Shown: positions 1 to 5,966, counted from the stretch's first letter. The stretch: 10,593 nt of DNA from Bacteroidales bacterium (GCA_017555445.1 JAFZGK010000100.1:1-10593), one strand, 5' to 3'. Translations and numbers: made by a program. The notes: a model not told the origin generated them from the sequence alone.

Positions 1-27
1 AAGGTCAGCCAATAGGCTGACTTTCTT
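1..27 (+). terminator. Hairpin with T-rich tail at the left edge
   Basis: GTCAGCC (4-10) pairs perfectly with GGCTGAC (15-21) around an AATA loop. Outer G-T and A-T pairs extend the stem to bases 1 and 24, and TTTCTT follows. This has the form of an intrinsic terminator for a gene left of the window. Only about 22 bases separate it from the ATG at 50, too few for a full Bacteroidota promoter, so it could instead be a hairpin in the leader of the next gene. Confidence 0.6.
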
Positions 28-49
28 GACTAAACCTATTAATATTAAG

Positions 50-337
50 ATGAAGATTATAAGCGATACATTCAACTGTGGTGTCAGGACCGTAGTTGCC
101 CAACCTGAAGGAGTATGCTCGCAGGCAATCGAACTCAAGCTCTTCGGCGACGTAATCGCTGAAGTGAACTTCTACGGCGGATGCAGCGGCAACCTTAAGG
201 GAATTGCCTCACTCTGTAAAGGACAGAAGATTTCCGATGTGCAGCAGAGGCTTCAGGGAATTACCTGCGGCCCGAAGAATACCTCCTGTCCTGATCAGTT
301 TGCACAACTTTTGAGAGCCATACAGAAGATTGATTAA
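50..337 (+). CDS. TSCPD-domain (TIGR03905-type) small protein
   Basis: A 95-residue protein that fits the TIGR03905/TSCPD family almost end to end. These are small stand-alone proteins resembling a C-terminal segment of adenosylcobalamin-dependent ribonucleotide reductases; their biochemical role is not established. Visible family features are GVCS around Cys23, FYGGCSGN at 41-48, a Cys at 73, and the diagnostic TSCPD at 78-82. The conserved cysteines suggest metal binding, which is inference. I chose the ATG at 50 over an in-frame TTG at 26. The TTG adds only eight residues, lies in the tail of the preceding hairpin, and the ATG places the protein at the usual family length. There is no Shine-Dalgarno sequence, which is normal for this phylum. 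A terminator follows directly, so the gene appears to end its transcript. Family assignment is firm; function is not. Confidence 0.9.
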   Translation: MKIISDTFNCGVRTVVAQPEGVCSQAIELKLFGDVIAEVNFYGGCSGNLKGIASLCKGQKISDVQQRLQGITCGPKNTSCPDQFAQLLRAIQKID

Positions 338-354
338 AGTTATTGATATAATGA

Positions 355-400
355 CTCAGCCAAATAGAACTGATTTTGTTTCTTTTGGCTGGGTTTTGTT
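355..400 (+). terminator. Intrinsic terminator after the TSCPD gene
   Basis: CTCAGCCAAA (355-364) pairs with TTTGGCTGGG (384-393), including one T-G wobble, around a loop of about 19 bases. TTTTGTT follows. It begins 18 bases after the stop codon. Confidence 0.8.
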
Positions 401-445
401 ATGGAAAGAGCATAATCCTGACTTGTGTTTCTGTAATCTTTCTTA

Positions 446-473
446 TTGCTGAATGTTTTTTTGCGTAAGTTTG
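446..473 (+). promoter_or_regulatory. Bacteroidota-type promoter of the rubrerythrin gene
   Basis: TAAGTTTG (466-473) is an exact match to the TAnnTTTG -7 element. A TTG at 446-448 lies 17 bases upstream as a minimal -33 element. The expected start point near 480 gives a leader of about 43 bases before the ATG at 523. Confidence 0.65.
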
Positions 474-522
474 TCTTGATTTAAAATTGAATCCCTTTTT
501 AAGTAACAAAGCATAGACGATT

Positions 523-1065
523 ATGAAAGAATTGAAAGGAACAAAGACGGAGGCTAATCTTCAGACCGCTTTTGCCGGTGAGTCTCAGGCTCGCAACAAG
601 TACACTTACTATGCCTCCAAGGCAAAGAAGGATGGATATGTACAGATCGCAAAGCTCTTCGAGGAGACAGCTAACAACGAGAAGGAGCATGCGAAGATAT
701 GGTTCAAGCTTCTCCACGGTGGCGAGATGCCTGACACAGCAGCTAACCTCCTTGATGCTGCAGAAGGTGAGAACTACGAGTGGACAGATATGTATGCCGG
801 TTTCGCAGAAGAGGCTCGCGAGGAAGGGTTCACTGAGATTGCAGTGCTTTTCGAGAAGGTTGCTGCCATCGAGAAGATGCATGAGGAGCGTTACCGCAAG
901 CTTCTGGCTAATGTCCAGGGAGGACTGGTCTTCTCACGTGACGAGGATATGATGTGGGAGTGCTCTAACTGCGGTCATGTCGTGGTCGGCAAGAAGGCTC
1001 CGGAACTCTGCCCTGTGTGCAAGCATCCGAAGAGCTATTTCATGATTCACCCTACCAACTATTAG
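523..1065 (+). CDS. rbr: Rubrerythrin
   Basis: Rubrerythrin is a cytoplasmic non-haem iron protein that reduces hydrogen peroxide to water in anaerobes, usually with electrons from rubredoxin or an NADH-dependent reductase. The 180-residue protein is slightly short but complete. Residues 1-130 are the ferritin-like four-helix diiron domain: Glu20, the EKEH motif (Glu53, His56), glutamates in the 96-101 segment, and the EKMH motif (Glu117, His120). Residues 145-173 form the C-terminal rubredoxin-like domain, with CSNC (Cys147, Cys150) and CPVC (Cys163, Cys166) to bind the Fe(SCys)4 centre. All expected ligands are present, so it should be functional. It has its own promoter and terminator and looks monocistronic. 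The ATG at 523 starts the protein where the family normally begins ([10 protein letters not shown]). Confidence 0.97.
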   Translation: MKELKGTKTEANLQTAFAGESQARNKYTYYASKAKKDGYVQIAKLFEETANNEKEHAKIWFKLLHGGEMPDTAANLLDAAEGENYEWTDMYAGFAEEAREEGFTEIAVLFEKVAAIEKMHEERYRKLLANVQGGLVFSRDEDMMWECSNCGHVVVGKKAPELCPVCKHPKSYFMIHPTNY

Positions 1066-1087
1066 TAAGCAAACCCTCTTATGCGAT

Positions 1088-1137
1088 ATAATCCGGCCGG
1101 AAAGATCGATGTGCCTTTCAGACCGGATTATTTGTTT
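1088..1137 (+). terminator. Intrinsic terminator after rubrerythrin
   Basis: A nine-pair outer stem, ATAATCCGG (1088-1096) with CCGGATTAT (1123-1131), encloses a second small stem, GAAAG (1100-1104) with CTTTC (1115-1119). TTTGTTT runs on from the stem end. Confidence 0.85.
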
Positions 1138-1304
1138 CCTGGCGGACTTCAGACGCTTTCGTTATTCCAAATATTCCCTCTAAGTAGTATCTGAAAATAT
1201 GCAATATGAGACTTTGTCAAACTCTTGAAAGATTTTTCTTAAAAATGGCCTCGTAACTCATTGATACTCAATATGGGCTGAAAGACTTTTGTAAGACGAT
1301 TAAT
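1138..1304. other. Non-coding spacer with no recognised feature
   Basis: The gap between rubrerythrin and the next gene (1066-1394) is 329 bases. It holds the rubrerythrin terminator and, at its right end, a promoter. In this remaining stretch I see no gene, RNA, repeat or convincing operator. It is AT-rich and has stops in all plus-strand frames. Confidence 0.5.
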
Positions 1305-1335
1305 TTTGATGTCAAACTATGAATGCTTAACTTTG
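1305..1335 (+). promoter_or_regulatory. Bacteroidota-type promoter of the membrane-anchored coiled-coil gene
   Basis: TTTG (1305-1308) is followed by 19 bases and TAACTTTG (1328-1335), matching both elements of the TTTG-N(17-23)-TAnnTTTG consensus. Transcription would start near 1342, about 50 bases before the ATG at 1395. Confidence 0.75.
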
Positions 1336-1394
1336 TGTCCGGTGGATGCTACAATGGAGCATACTGATTGTTGCAAGTGCTAATTAGTTTGACT

Positions 1395-1997
1395 ATGAGT
1401 TTTCTTGAAAGCACCACTGCTGTTTGTGTGGTGCTGATCATTATTGCGGTTCTTCTGCTTGTGCTTGTCCTGATGGCTGCAGCTGCCTGTCGCGGAAGTA
1501 GTTCAGGAGTAAGTAGCATTTTGACAGAGATGAAGGCCATGAATGAGTCCTTGGTGTCATACGGGGAAAGTCTCGAAACCCTCTGTCGGCATATGTGCAA
1601 TACGGACCGAAACATCGCGACGCTGAAGAATTATCTGAAGGAGGATAAGGCAATGTCCTGTTATGCCGTATACATGGCTCAGATAATAGACCTCAGGCGT
1701 TCCTGGGAGACCTTGTCCGTATATGCCGGCTTGCTTTCCAAGGTCCGCCATCTGTCCGAACTGGACAAGGATGACACTATGATCCGTATGATGAGCACTC
1801 ATCTTGCGGAGACGGAGGATTTATGCTCCCGTATCAATGGAGATCGGGATATGTATCCGCTTCAGAGACGGCGTCTGGTCAACTATATGAAGGTGGCTAT
1901 GGAAGGATATGTGTTTCCGTTGCTGGAGAGTATTCATTATCACGGGAGTGAGGAGCTATCTAAAACTATCGAACGAATAAGAGAGGAGATATTTTAG
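1395..1997 (+). CDS. Membrane-anchored helical protein, unknown function
   Basis: I do not recognise this 200-residue protein. Residues 8-31 form one strongly hydrophobic transmembrane helix rich in Val, Leu, Ile and Ala, ending in a small-residue and cysteine stretch (AAAACRG). The remaining 168 residues are polar and predicted helical: coiled-coil-like around 38-85, then further charged helices to the C-terminus (SKTIERIREEIF). No catalytic motif, lipobox or signal-peptidase site is obvious, so the helix probably stays as a membrane anchor. Which side the soluble part faces cannot be decided. I chose the ATG at 1395. The reading frame is open from a TTG at 1368, but that start adds only nine residues and is a rarer codon. 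The gene has its own promoter, no clear terminator, and lies 100 bases before the TPR regulator. A shared pathway is possible but unproven. Confidence 0.75.
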   Translation: MSFLESTTAVCVVLIIIAVLLLVLVLMAAAACRGSSSGVSSILTEMKAMNESLVSYGESLETLCRHMCNTDRNIATLKNYLKEDKAMSCYAVYMAQIIDLRRSWETLSVYAGLLSKVRHLSELDKDDTMIRMMSTHLAETEDLCSRINGDRDMYPLQRRRLVNYMKVAMEGYVFPLLESIHYHGSEELSKTIERIREEIF

Positions 1998-2059
1998 TCT
2001 ATATGGCGTTAATCGCTTGTCATTTTCCCTCTGTATTATGTAGTTACATATTTATGATT

Positions 2060-2067
2060 TATATTTG
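2060..2067 (+). promoter_or_regulatory. Probable -7 element of the TPR regulator gene
   Basis: TATATTTG matches TAnnTTTG exactly and would start transcription near 2074, about 24 bases before the ATG. No good TTTG lies 17-23 bases upstream, so the promoter may be weak or activator-dependent. Read-through from the preceding gene is also possible, as I see no terminator after 1997. Confidence 0.5.
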
Positions 2068-2097
2068 TGTTGAATTGTATCCGATCATCAGTAAACT

Positions 2098-3807
2098 ATG
2101 AATAAAAGACACATACTATATATATTGCTATTGGGATTTGTTCTTGCTTCATGTTCTGACACTGCCGAGGTGGAAAGGTATCTTGATGCAGCAGATGTAC
2201 ATATGGAGGATAATCCGGAAATGGCTCTTGAGACTCTCGAAGACATCGATAGGGAAATGCTGACCAACCGTAAGGTCCGTGCCCGATTCGCATTGCTCTA
2301 CACGATGGCGTTGGACAAGAATTATATTGATGTGGCAAGCGACAGCATCATCGCTCCAGCTGTCAAATATTATGAGAACCACGGGACTGCTGAAGACAAA
2401 TTCAAGACCTTATATTATACTGGTCGAATTTATCAGAATGCCGGTAATGTCGAGGCTGCGATGAAGAAATTTGTTGAAGCCGAATACCATATTTCTAATC
2501 AGATAGACAAGGGTATTATAGCTCGTATGTATAAAGCTAAGATGGTTGCTTATCAAAGTATATTCGATTATAAATCGGCTGTTCTACAGGCCCATAATGC
2601 GGCTAGGTATTATTTGGCCGCAAATGATTCTATCAGATATCTGAATGCAGTTAATGATATAGCCGTACTTTATAGTCAGTTAAATGATATGGAATCTCAG
2701 GATAAATATATTAAGATTCTTGAATCGAATACTTCTATTATGGATGAGTATCAGCTGAGTAATTATTATGCTATTCGTTTAAATACTGCCTTTGGTATAT
2801 CGGATCATACAATTAATGATACTCTATCAGAATATCTATCAGTTATTTCAGATAAATCGTTAATTAATTGGTTGTCTGTATCAAAAGCCTATATTGTTTT
2901 GCAAGATTTTAAATCTGCAAGAATCGCTCTTGATAGTTATATATCTTATGGTGGGTTACCGGATCCTTCTTACTATTGGATAGCAGCAACTTTATATGAA
3001 CATCTTGGTGAATATTGCGAAGCTCTAAAGTATTATAAAGAATATCAGAATTCAACTGATGAAACAGATGTCTATATATTTGAAAGTGATACTAAATTCA
3101 TAGAGGAACGATATGATGCAGAACTAAAATCAGTAAGGCAAAGCCTTTATATAATAATCATTACATTATCTTTAACTATTGTAGTTCTTGTGTTGATTAT
3201 TCTTGCACAAAGAATGAAGAAAGTGAAAGAAGAAAAACGCATTCAAAAAATCAAGTTCGATGAAGAACGCAGGGCTATAGTCGGAGAAAAAGAGGAAGTT
3301 GAAGCACGATATGTTCTTATTAAAGAAGAGAAGGAAGAGGCGGAACGAATGTATTCTTCACTTAAAGCCGAGATAGAGCAACTCAAGAAGATTAGAAAAG
3401 ATAAATCAATAGATAAGGATATTCTTGCTTCTGTCGAACAGAGGTTGAATGTTCTTAATATGTTCATTCTGGCAGAGCTCTCAGATTCCTTTGAAAAAAT
3501 CGCGTATACTGAACTCGGAAAATTGATGGAGAACAGAGAGAGTTTTCTGGAATCCACAAAGAAGACCTTTATGATCTCTCATCCGAAGTTTATGGCATAC
3601 CTTCGTGAGAGAAATCTTACAGAATGGGAGATCGGCTGCTGCTGCTTGTATTGTATTGGTTTCAACGGAGCCGAGATTTCAGAGTATCTTAATCGCAAGG
3701 CAATCTATAATGTTAACAGTACTATTAGACAGAAATTGGATATTCCAAAGGGTGGAACGCAGATAGATGTATTTCTTAAGCAAAAAATGCAAGAATTGCA
3801 TACATAG
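2098..3807 (+). CDS. Transmembrane TPR regulator with C-terminal LuxR-like HTH
   Basis: This 569-residue protein has the layout of the Bacteroidota one-component regulators usually annotated as tetratricopeptide repeat proteins. Residues 1-19 are a signal peptide with a lipobox (LASC, Cys19). Residues about 21-340 are helical TPR-like repeats with the family signature around KNYID (74-78), recurring Tyr/Ala/Leu pairs and EALKYYKEY (308-316). One transmembrane helix spans about 349-371. A highly charged coiled coil covers about 372-435. The C-terminus (about 500-550) resembles a LuxR/GerE helix-turn-helix: LTEWEIG at 507-513, GAEISEYLN at 524-532 as first and turn elements, and NSTIRQKLDI at 540-549 as the recognition end. 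I infer that the TPR part senses a periplasmic or envelope ligand and that the cytoplasmic HTH controls nearby genes. The 5' and 3' ends are about 45-50% GC while the middle (about 2500-3250) falls to about 28-33%. The start is followed at once by a good signal peptide. Confidence 0.88.
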   Translation: MNKRHILYILLLGFVLASCSDTAEVERYLDAADVHMEDNPEMALETLEDIDREMLTNRKVRARFALLYTMALDKNYIDVASDSIIAPAVKYYENHGTAEDKFKTLYYTGRIYQNAGNVEAAMKKFVEAEYHISNQIDKGIIARMYKAKMVAYQSIFDYKSAVLQAHNAARYYLAANDSIRYLNAVNDIAVLYSQLNDMESQDKYIKILESNTSIMDEYQLSNYYAIRLNTAFGISDHTINDTLSEYLSVISDKSLINWLSVSKAYIVLQDFKSARIALDSYISYGGLPDPSYYWIAATLYEHLGEYCEALKYYKEYQNSTDETDVYIFESDTKFIEERYDAELKSVRQSLYIIIITLSLTIVVLVLIILAQRMKKVKEEKRIQKIKFDEERRAIVGEKEEVEARYVLIKEEKEEAERMYSSLKAEIEQLKKIRKDKSIDKDILASVEQRLNVLNMFILAELSDSFEKIAYTELGKLMENRESFLESTKKTFMISHPKFMAYLRERNLTEWEIGCCCLYCIGFNGAEISEYLNRKAIYNVNSTIRQKLDIPKGGTQIDVFLKQKMQELHT

Positions 3808-3842
3808 TAGTCTCACTTTGAGATAGTATAGTCTCACCTTTG
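3808..3842. repeat. Pair of 21-bp-spaced TAGTCTCAC boxes after the regulator's stop codon
   Basis: TAGTCTCACTTTG (3808-3820) recurs as TAGTCTCACCTTTG (3829-3842), with starts exactly 21 bp apart, about two helical turns. The first copy begins immediately after the regulator's stop codon. On the minus strand the core reads GTGAGACTA, which is also the core of the boxes at the next promoter. The first copy additionally contains the small palindrome TCTCA-CTT-TGAGA (3811-3823). It is probably a protein-binding site pair, as inferred from spacing and repetition. Confidence 0.7.
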
Positions 3843-3843
3843 T

Positions 3844-3881
3844 AACTCCCCGATAATCAAGTGGTTATCGGGGAGTTTTTC
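3844..3881 (+). terminator. Very strong intrinsic terminator after the regulator
   Basis: A perfect 13-pair stem, AACTCCCCGATAA (3844-3856) with TTATCGGGGAGTT (3865-3877), closes an eight-base loop and runs into TTTTC. It isolates the regulator's transcript from the secreted-protein block. The A-rich start of the stem gives little sign of bidirectional use. Confidence 0.95.
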
Positions 3882-3910
3882 TATATGTATCTAAACGCTT
3901 AGAAAATAAC

Positions 3911-3918
3911 GGGGGGGG
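3911..3918. repeat. Run of eight G
   Basis: An uninterrupted G8 tract lies in the spacer between the terminator and the promoter of the DUF3244 gene, about 40 bases left of the first GTGAGA box. Homopolymer G tracts of this length are prone to slippage. Confidence 0.9.
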
Positions 3919-3956
3919 TAAGTTGCTATAAATCAATATTTTACCAATTTTTAAAA

Positions 3957-3986
3957 GTGAGACTAAAAATTTGCAGGTGAGAATGA
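3957..3986 (+). promoter_or_regulatory. Candidate operator: two GTGAGA boxes 21 bp apart
   Basis: GTGAGACTA (3957-3965) and GTGAGAATG (3978-3986) have starts exactly 21 bp apart and lie on either side of the -33 TTTG at 3970-3973. The first box, extended to AAAGTGAGACTA (3954-3965), is a perfect 12-base inverted copy of 3808-3819 just downstream of the regulator gene. The position relative to the promoter suits an activator that contacts RNA polymerase, or a repressor that blocks it. The adjacent TPR/HTH regulator is the obvious candidate protein (inference). Confidence 0.65.
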
Positions 3987-4002
3987 GGCCGCGATACTTT
4001 TG
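3970..4002 (+). promoter_or_regulatory. Promoter of the DUF3244 gene
   Basis: TTTG (3970-3973), 21 bases, then TACTTTTG (3995-4002) matches the Bacteroidota -33/-7 consensus. Transcription should start near 4009. It leaves an A-rich leader of about 20 bases before the ATG at 4030, a common arrangement for highly translated genes in this phylum. Confidence 0.8.
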
Positions 4003-4029
4003 TAGCACAAACCAAAAACAATTTGAAAA

Positions 4030-4407
4030 ATGAAAAAAGTATTGTCCATTATTATTGCGGCCTTCTGCATAAGCCTCACTTATAGTTATGCAGATAATGC
4101 TAAGAGCACGCAGGAGCCGAAGAAGCCTATCATGATTTTTAAAGGCAAACCTACTGTTGGAATTGAGAGATCTGCCCAGTATGTTAATGCTGTACTAAAT
4201 CTAGAGACTAAAACCATTGAGATGGAGTTTTATGGATTGGGGGATGGAGAGATTTATATAGTTGATTCAGATAATAAGGTAGTAGATTCTGTTATGCTTA
4301 CCTGGGAGATGACTTCAGTTATTATGAATTCACCTATTAATGAGGGGTACTATTATTTGGTTGTCTCATGCTCGGAATTTTATGGTGAAGGGGTGTTTGA
4401 AATATAA
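4030..4407 (+). CDS. DUF3244-type small secreted protein
   Basis: A 125-residue protein with a clear Sec signal peptide (MKKVLSIIIAAFCISLTYSYA, cleavage probably after Ala21) and a mature part of about 100 residues. The mature part is a predicted beta-sandwich: repeated short hydrophobic strands, LETKTIEMEFYG (58-69), EIYIVDSDNKVV (74-85), and the closing YYYLVVSCSEFYGEGVFEI (107-125). This order, with IYIVDSDNKVV matching the typical 'v.I.d..G.vVy' strand and a final G-F-I strand, is what DUF3244 proteins of Bacteroidota show. The function of that family is unknown; it is periplasmic or exported. It is the first gene behind the boxed promoter and is likely the main target of that control. 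The assignment rests on pattern memory rather than a profile search. Confidence 0.75.
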   Translation: MKKVLSIIIAAFCISLTYSYADNAKSTQEPKKPIMIFKGKPTVGIERSAQYVNAVLNLETKTIEMEFYGLGDGEIYIVDSDNKVVDSVMLTWEMTSVIMNSPINEGYYYLVVSCSEFYGEGVFEI

Positions 4408-4451
4408 ATCATAAAGAAATGGATACTGCTGATGAACCACCTTATATTTTT

Positions 4452-4464
4452 GCCCCATTGGGGC
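4452..4464. other. Short GC hairpin between the DUF3244 gene and the lipoprotein gene
   Basis: GCCCC (4452-4456), loop ATT, GGGGC (4460-4464). T residues precede rather than follow it on the + strand, so it is not a normal terminator. It lies in the 99-base gap and could act as an mRNA stability or processing element that lowers expression of the downstream genes. I see no consensus promoter in the gap. Confidence 0.4.
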
Positions 4465-4506
4465 TAATCCATTGTTCATTAAGTTCAACTTTAAATTAAT
4501 AATAAT

Positions 4507-5406
4507 ATGAAAAAGCTAATTGTTTACTCAATATTTATTGTATTAAGTATTGTGTCTTGTTCAAAGAATAATCACGTAAATGATATAGATGATACACCAG
4601 TTACACCTGTTACATCAGTAGTAAATCAAGAGTATATTAATTTGATTAATGAATTAGAGGTGTATAACTCCAACTTTAATGTTGAGACAAGATTTAGTAG
4701 TCTCAGAGGTGGTTTTTGGAGAAGATTGGGAAGAGTTGCACTAGCTGATTGTATGGGATTCTTAGGTGGTTCATTCTTGGGCCCAGGTGCTGGTCTAGGT
4801 TTTGGCGTGTTCAGCTCAGCTATGGCAGCAATGGCTGAAATCATAACTGTTATTGAAACCCGATCGGTTACTACAGAAGTTTCCTTGTCGAATGATTTGT
4901 TGTATACCAATGTAGCTCTAGATGATTTGGAAGCATGTGACTTAGTTGGTGAAATACATAATCAAATTCTAGATGAAATTTACACAGAATATCCTGAATG
5001 CTTCGAGACTTTTACTGAAGAGCAGTGGATTAATGTTATAACAGAAAAGATAATTGAATTATTTCCGGATGAGCCAGCAGTAGATATCAATTCATATCGT
5101 AGTGAATCGGCAGAAACAATAAGTATCATAATGGATCCGGATAATGACTTAGATGCCGCATTTGATGCGTTAAAAGTAAGGATGCCATTAAGATGTGATG
5201 AACTCGAAGTTGTTCGAACTTATTGTGAGACGGTTAATTCCATTGAAGAAAATCAAGGCGTAATTGATTATACAGATGGCTTTAGAGAAATTGTGGTCGG
5301 GTCAGACATTAATGATGATTCAAAACAATATATACAGTCCGCTATCTCTGTAGCAGGAAACAGTCAACTTCTTTGGTCTGAATGCGTTAAAGAGCCTGTA
5401 CTATGA
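4507..5406 (+). CDS. Lipoprotein with glycine-rich, bacteriocin-like hydrophobic segment
   Basis: I do not recognise a named family for this 299-residue protein. It opens with a lipoprotein signal peptide and lipobox (SIVSC, Cys18), then a Thr/Pro/Val linker (29-39). Residues 66-69 read LRGG, followed by a basic aromatic stretch (FWRRLGRVALADC, 70-82). A Gly/Ala-rich hydrophobic block spans about 83-112 and contains MGFLGGSFLGPGAGLGFG. The rest (113-299) is acidic and predicted helical. Besides the lipidated Cys there are cysteines at 82, 144, 165, 230, 240 and 293. The Gly-rich block resembles membrane-active segments of class II bacteriocins, or a glycine-zipper insertion helix. Toxin, adhesin or structural roles are all possible. 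It is probably co-transcribed with the DUF3244 gene and shares an ATGA stop-start overlap with the next gene. The coding sequence is AT-rich except in the glycine codons. Confidence 0.8.
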   Translation: MKKLIVYSIFIVLSIVSCSKNNHVNDIDDTPVTPVTSVVNQEYINLINELEVYNSNFNVETRFSSLRGGFWRRLGRVALADCMGFLGGSFLGPGAGLGFGVFSSAMAAMAEIITVIETRSVTTEVSLSNDLLYTNVALDDLEACDLVGEIHNQILDEIYTEYPECFETFTEEQWINVITEKIIELFPDEPAVDINSYRSESAETISIIMDPDNDLDAAFDALKVRMPLRCDELEVVRTYCETVNSIEENQGVIDYTDGFREIVVGSDINDDSKQYIQSAISVAGNSQLLWSECVKEPVL

Positions 5407-5966
5407 ATGGATTAAAGAAAGTGTATGTTGCAATAGCCCTTGTTGGGGCTATTGCAAGTCAATCGCTATATGCACAGGATAAGCAATCTAAAGTTGATAG
5501 TCTGCTATTTGCTTCGATTGAAATGTATCATTCTGGAGATATCTTTTCTGAGTCATACTGGGATAAAGGCATACCGAGTCGCTCAAATATTGGTTATTCA
5601 ATTAAATTGGGATATGACTTTACTCCGAGGTTGAAGACTTATATTAATGCAAAGATGGAGTATGATCACTATAATCGGCTTACAACGCAAAACTTCTATA
5701 CTCAAGTGGAATTGGGAGTCGGTGCAGCATATACTTTTATTTCAAAGGATGGACATCTTTATTACGAACCAGACTTCTCAATTTCGTCAGATGTAAGTAG
5801 TAAGTCCCCGATGGGTCTCAACACCAAACTTGCATGCAAAGCTGGAGTAAACACCAATCGCTATAAGCCCTTCATTTCTCTGTTTTTTGAGTTTATGAGT
5901 CCATATGAGAAAACATTAAAACCATGTGCATATATGGGACTGTCAATTGGTATTGATTTGTTATAG
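5403..5966 (+). CDS. Small outer-membrane beta-barrel protein, unknown function
   Basis: A 187-residue protein with a Sec signal peptide (cleavage after SLYA, near residue 24). A series of alternating hydrophobic/polar strands follows, typical of small outer-membrane barrels: YSIKLGYDFTPRLKTYINAKMEY (about 65-87), FYTQVELGVGAAYTF, HLYYEPDFSIS, KPFISLFFEF and a final GLSIGIDLL strand. The count suits an eight-stranded barrel. No enzymatic motif is visible. Its ATG overlaps the lipoprotein's TGA by four bases (ATGA, 5403-5406), so translation is probably coupled and the products made in fixed ratio. I infer they act together, for example as a lipoprotein-barrel surface pair or as toxin and self-protection partner. 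I see no clear terminator after it. Confidence 0.75.
   Translation: MNGLKKVYVAIALVGAIASQSLYAQDKQSKVDSLLFASIEMYHSGDIFSESYWDKGIPSRSNIGYSIKLGYDFTPRLKTYINAKMEYDHYNRLTTQNFYTQVELGVGAAYTFISKDGHLYYEPDFSISSDVSSKSPMGLNTKLACKAGVNTNRYKPFISLFFEFMSPYEKTLKPCAYMGLSIGIDLL

Noticed and set aside
26..49. Upstream TTG start for the TSCPD gene
   Set aside because: It overlaps the tail of the hairpin at 1-27, and the added residues are not part of the family; the ATG at 50 fits better.
523..952. Overlapping open frames on both strands within the rubrerythrin gene
   Set aside because: Rubrerythrin is unmistakable here and the alternative translations are low-complexity shadows.
1204..1215. ATGAGACTTTG resembling the GTGAGACTA box upstream of the gene at 1395
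   Set aside because: A single degenerate copy with no repeat 21 bp to either side and far from the promoter at 1305-1335.
1346..1387. Short frame starting ATG in the leader of the membrane-anchored protein gene (13 codons)
   Set aside because: Too short to support, no leader-peptide features such as repeated regulatory codons; noted only because it falls within the predicted leader.
4419..4499. 26-residue open frame between the DUF3244 gene and the lipoprotein gene
   Set aside because: No ribosome-binding signal, no signal peptide or GG leader, and it runs through the hairpin; most likely chance.
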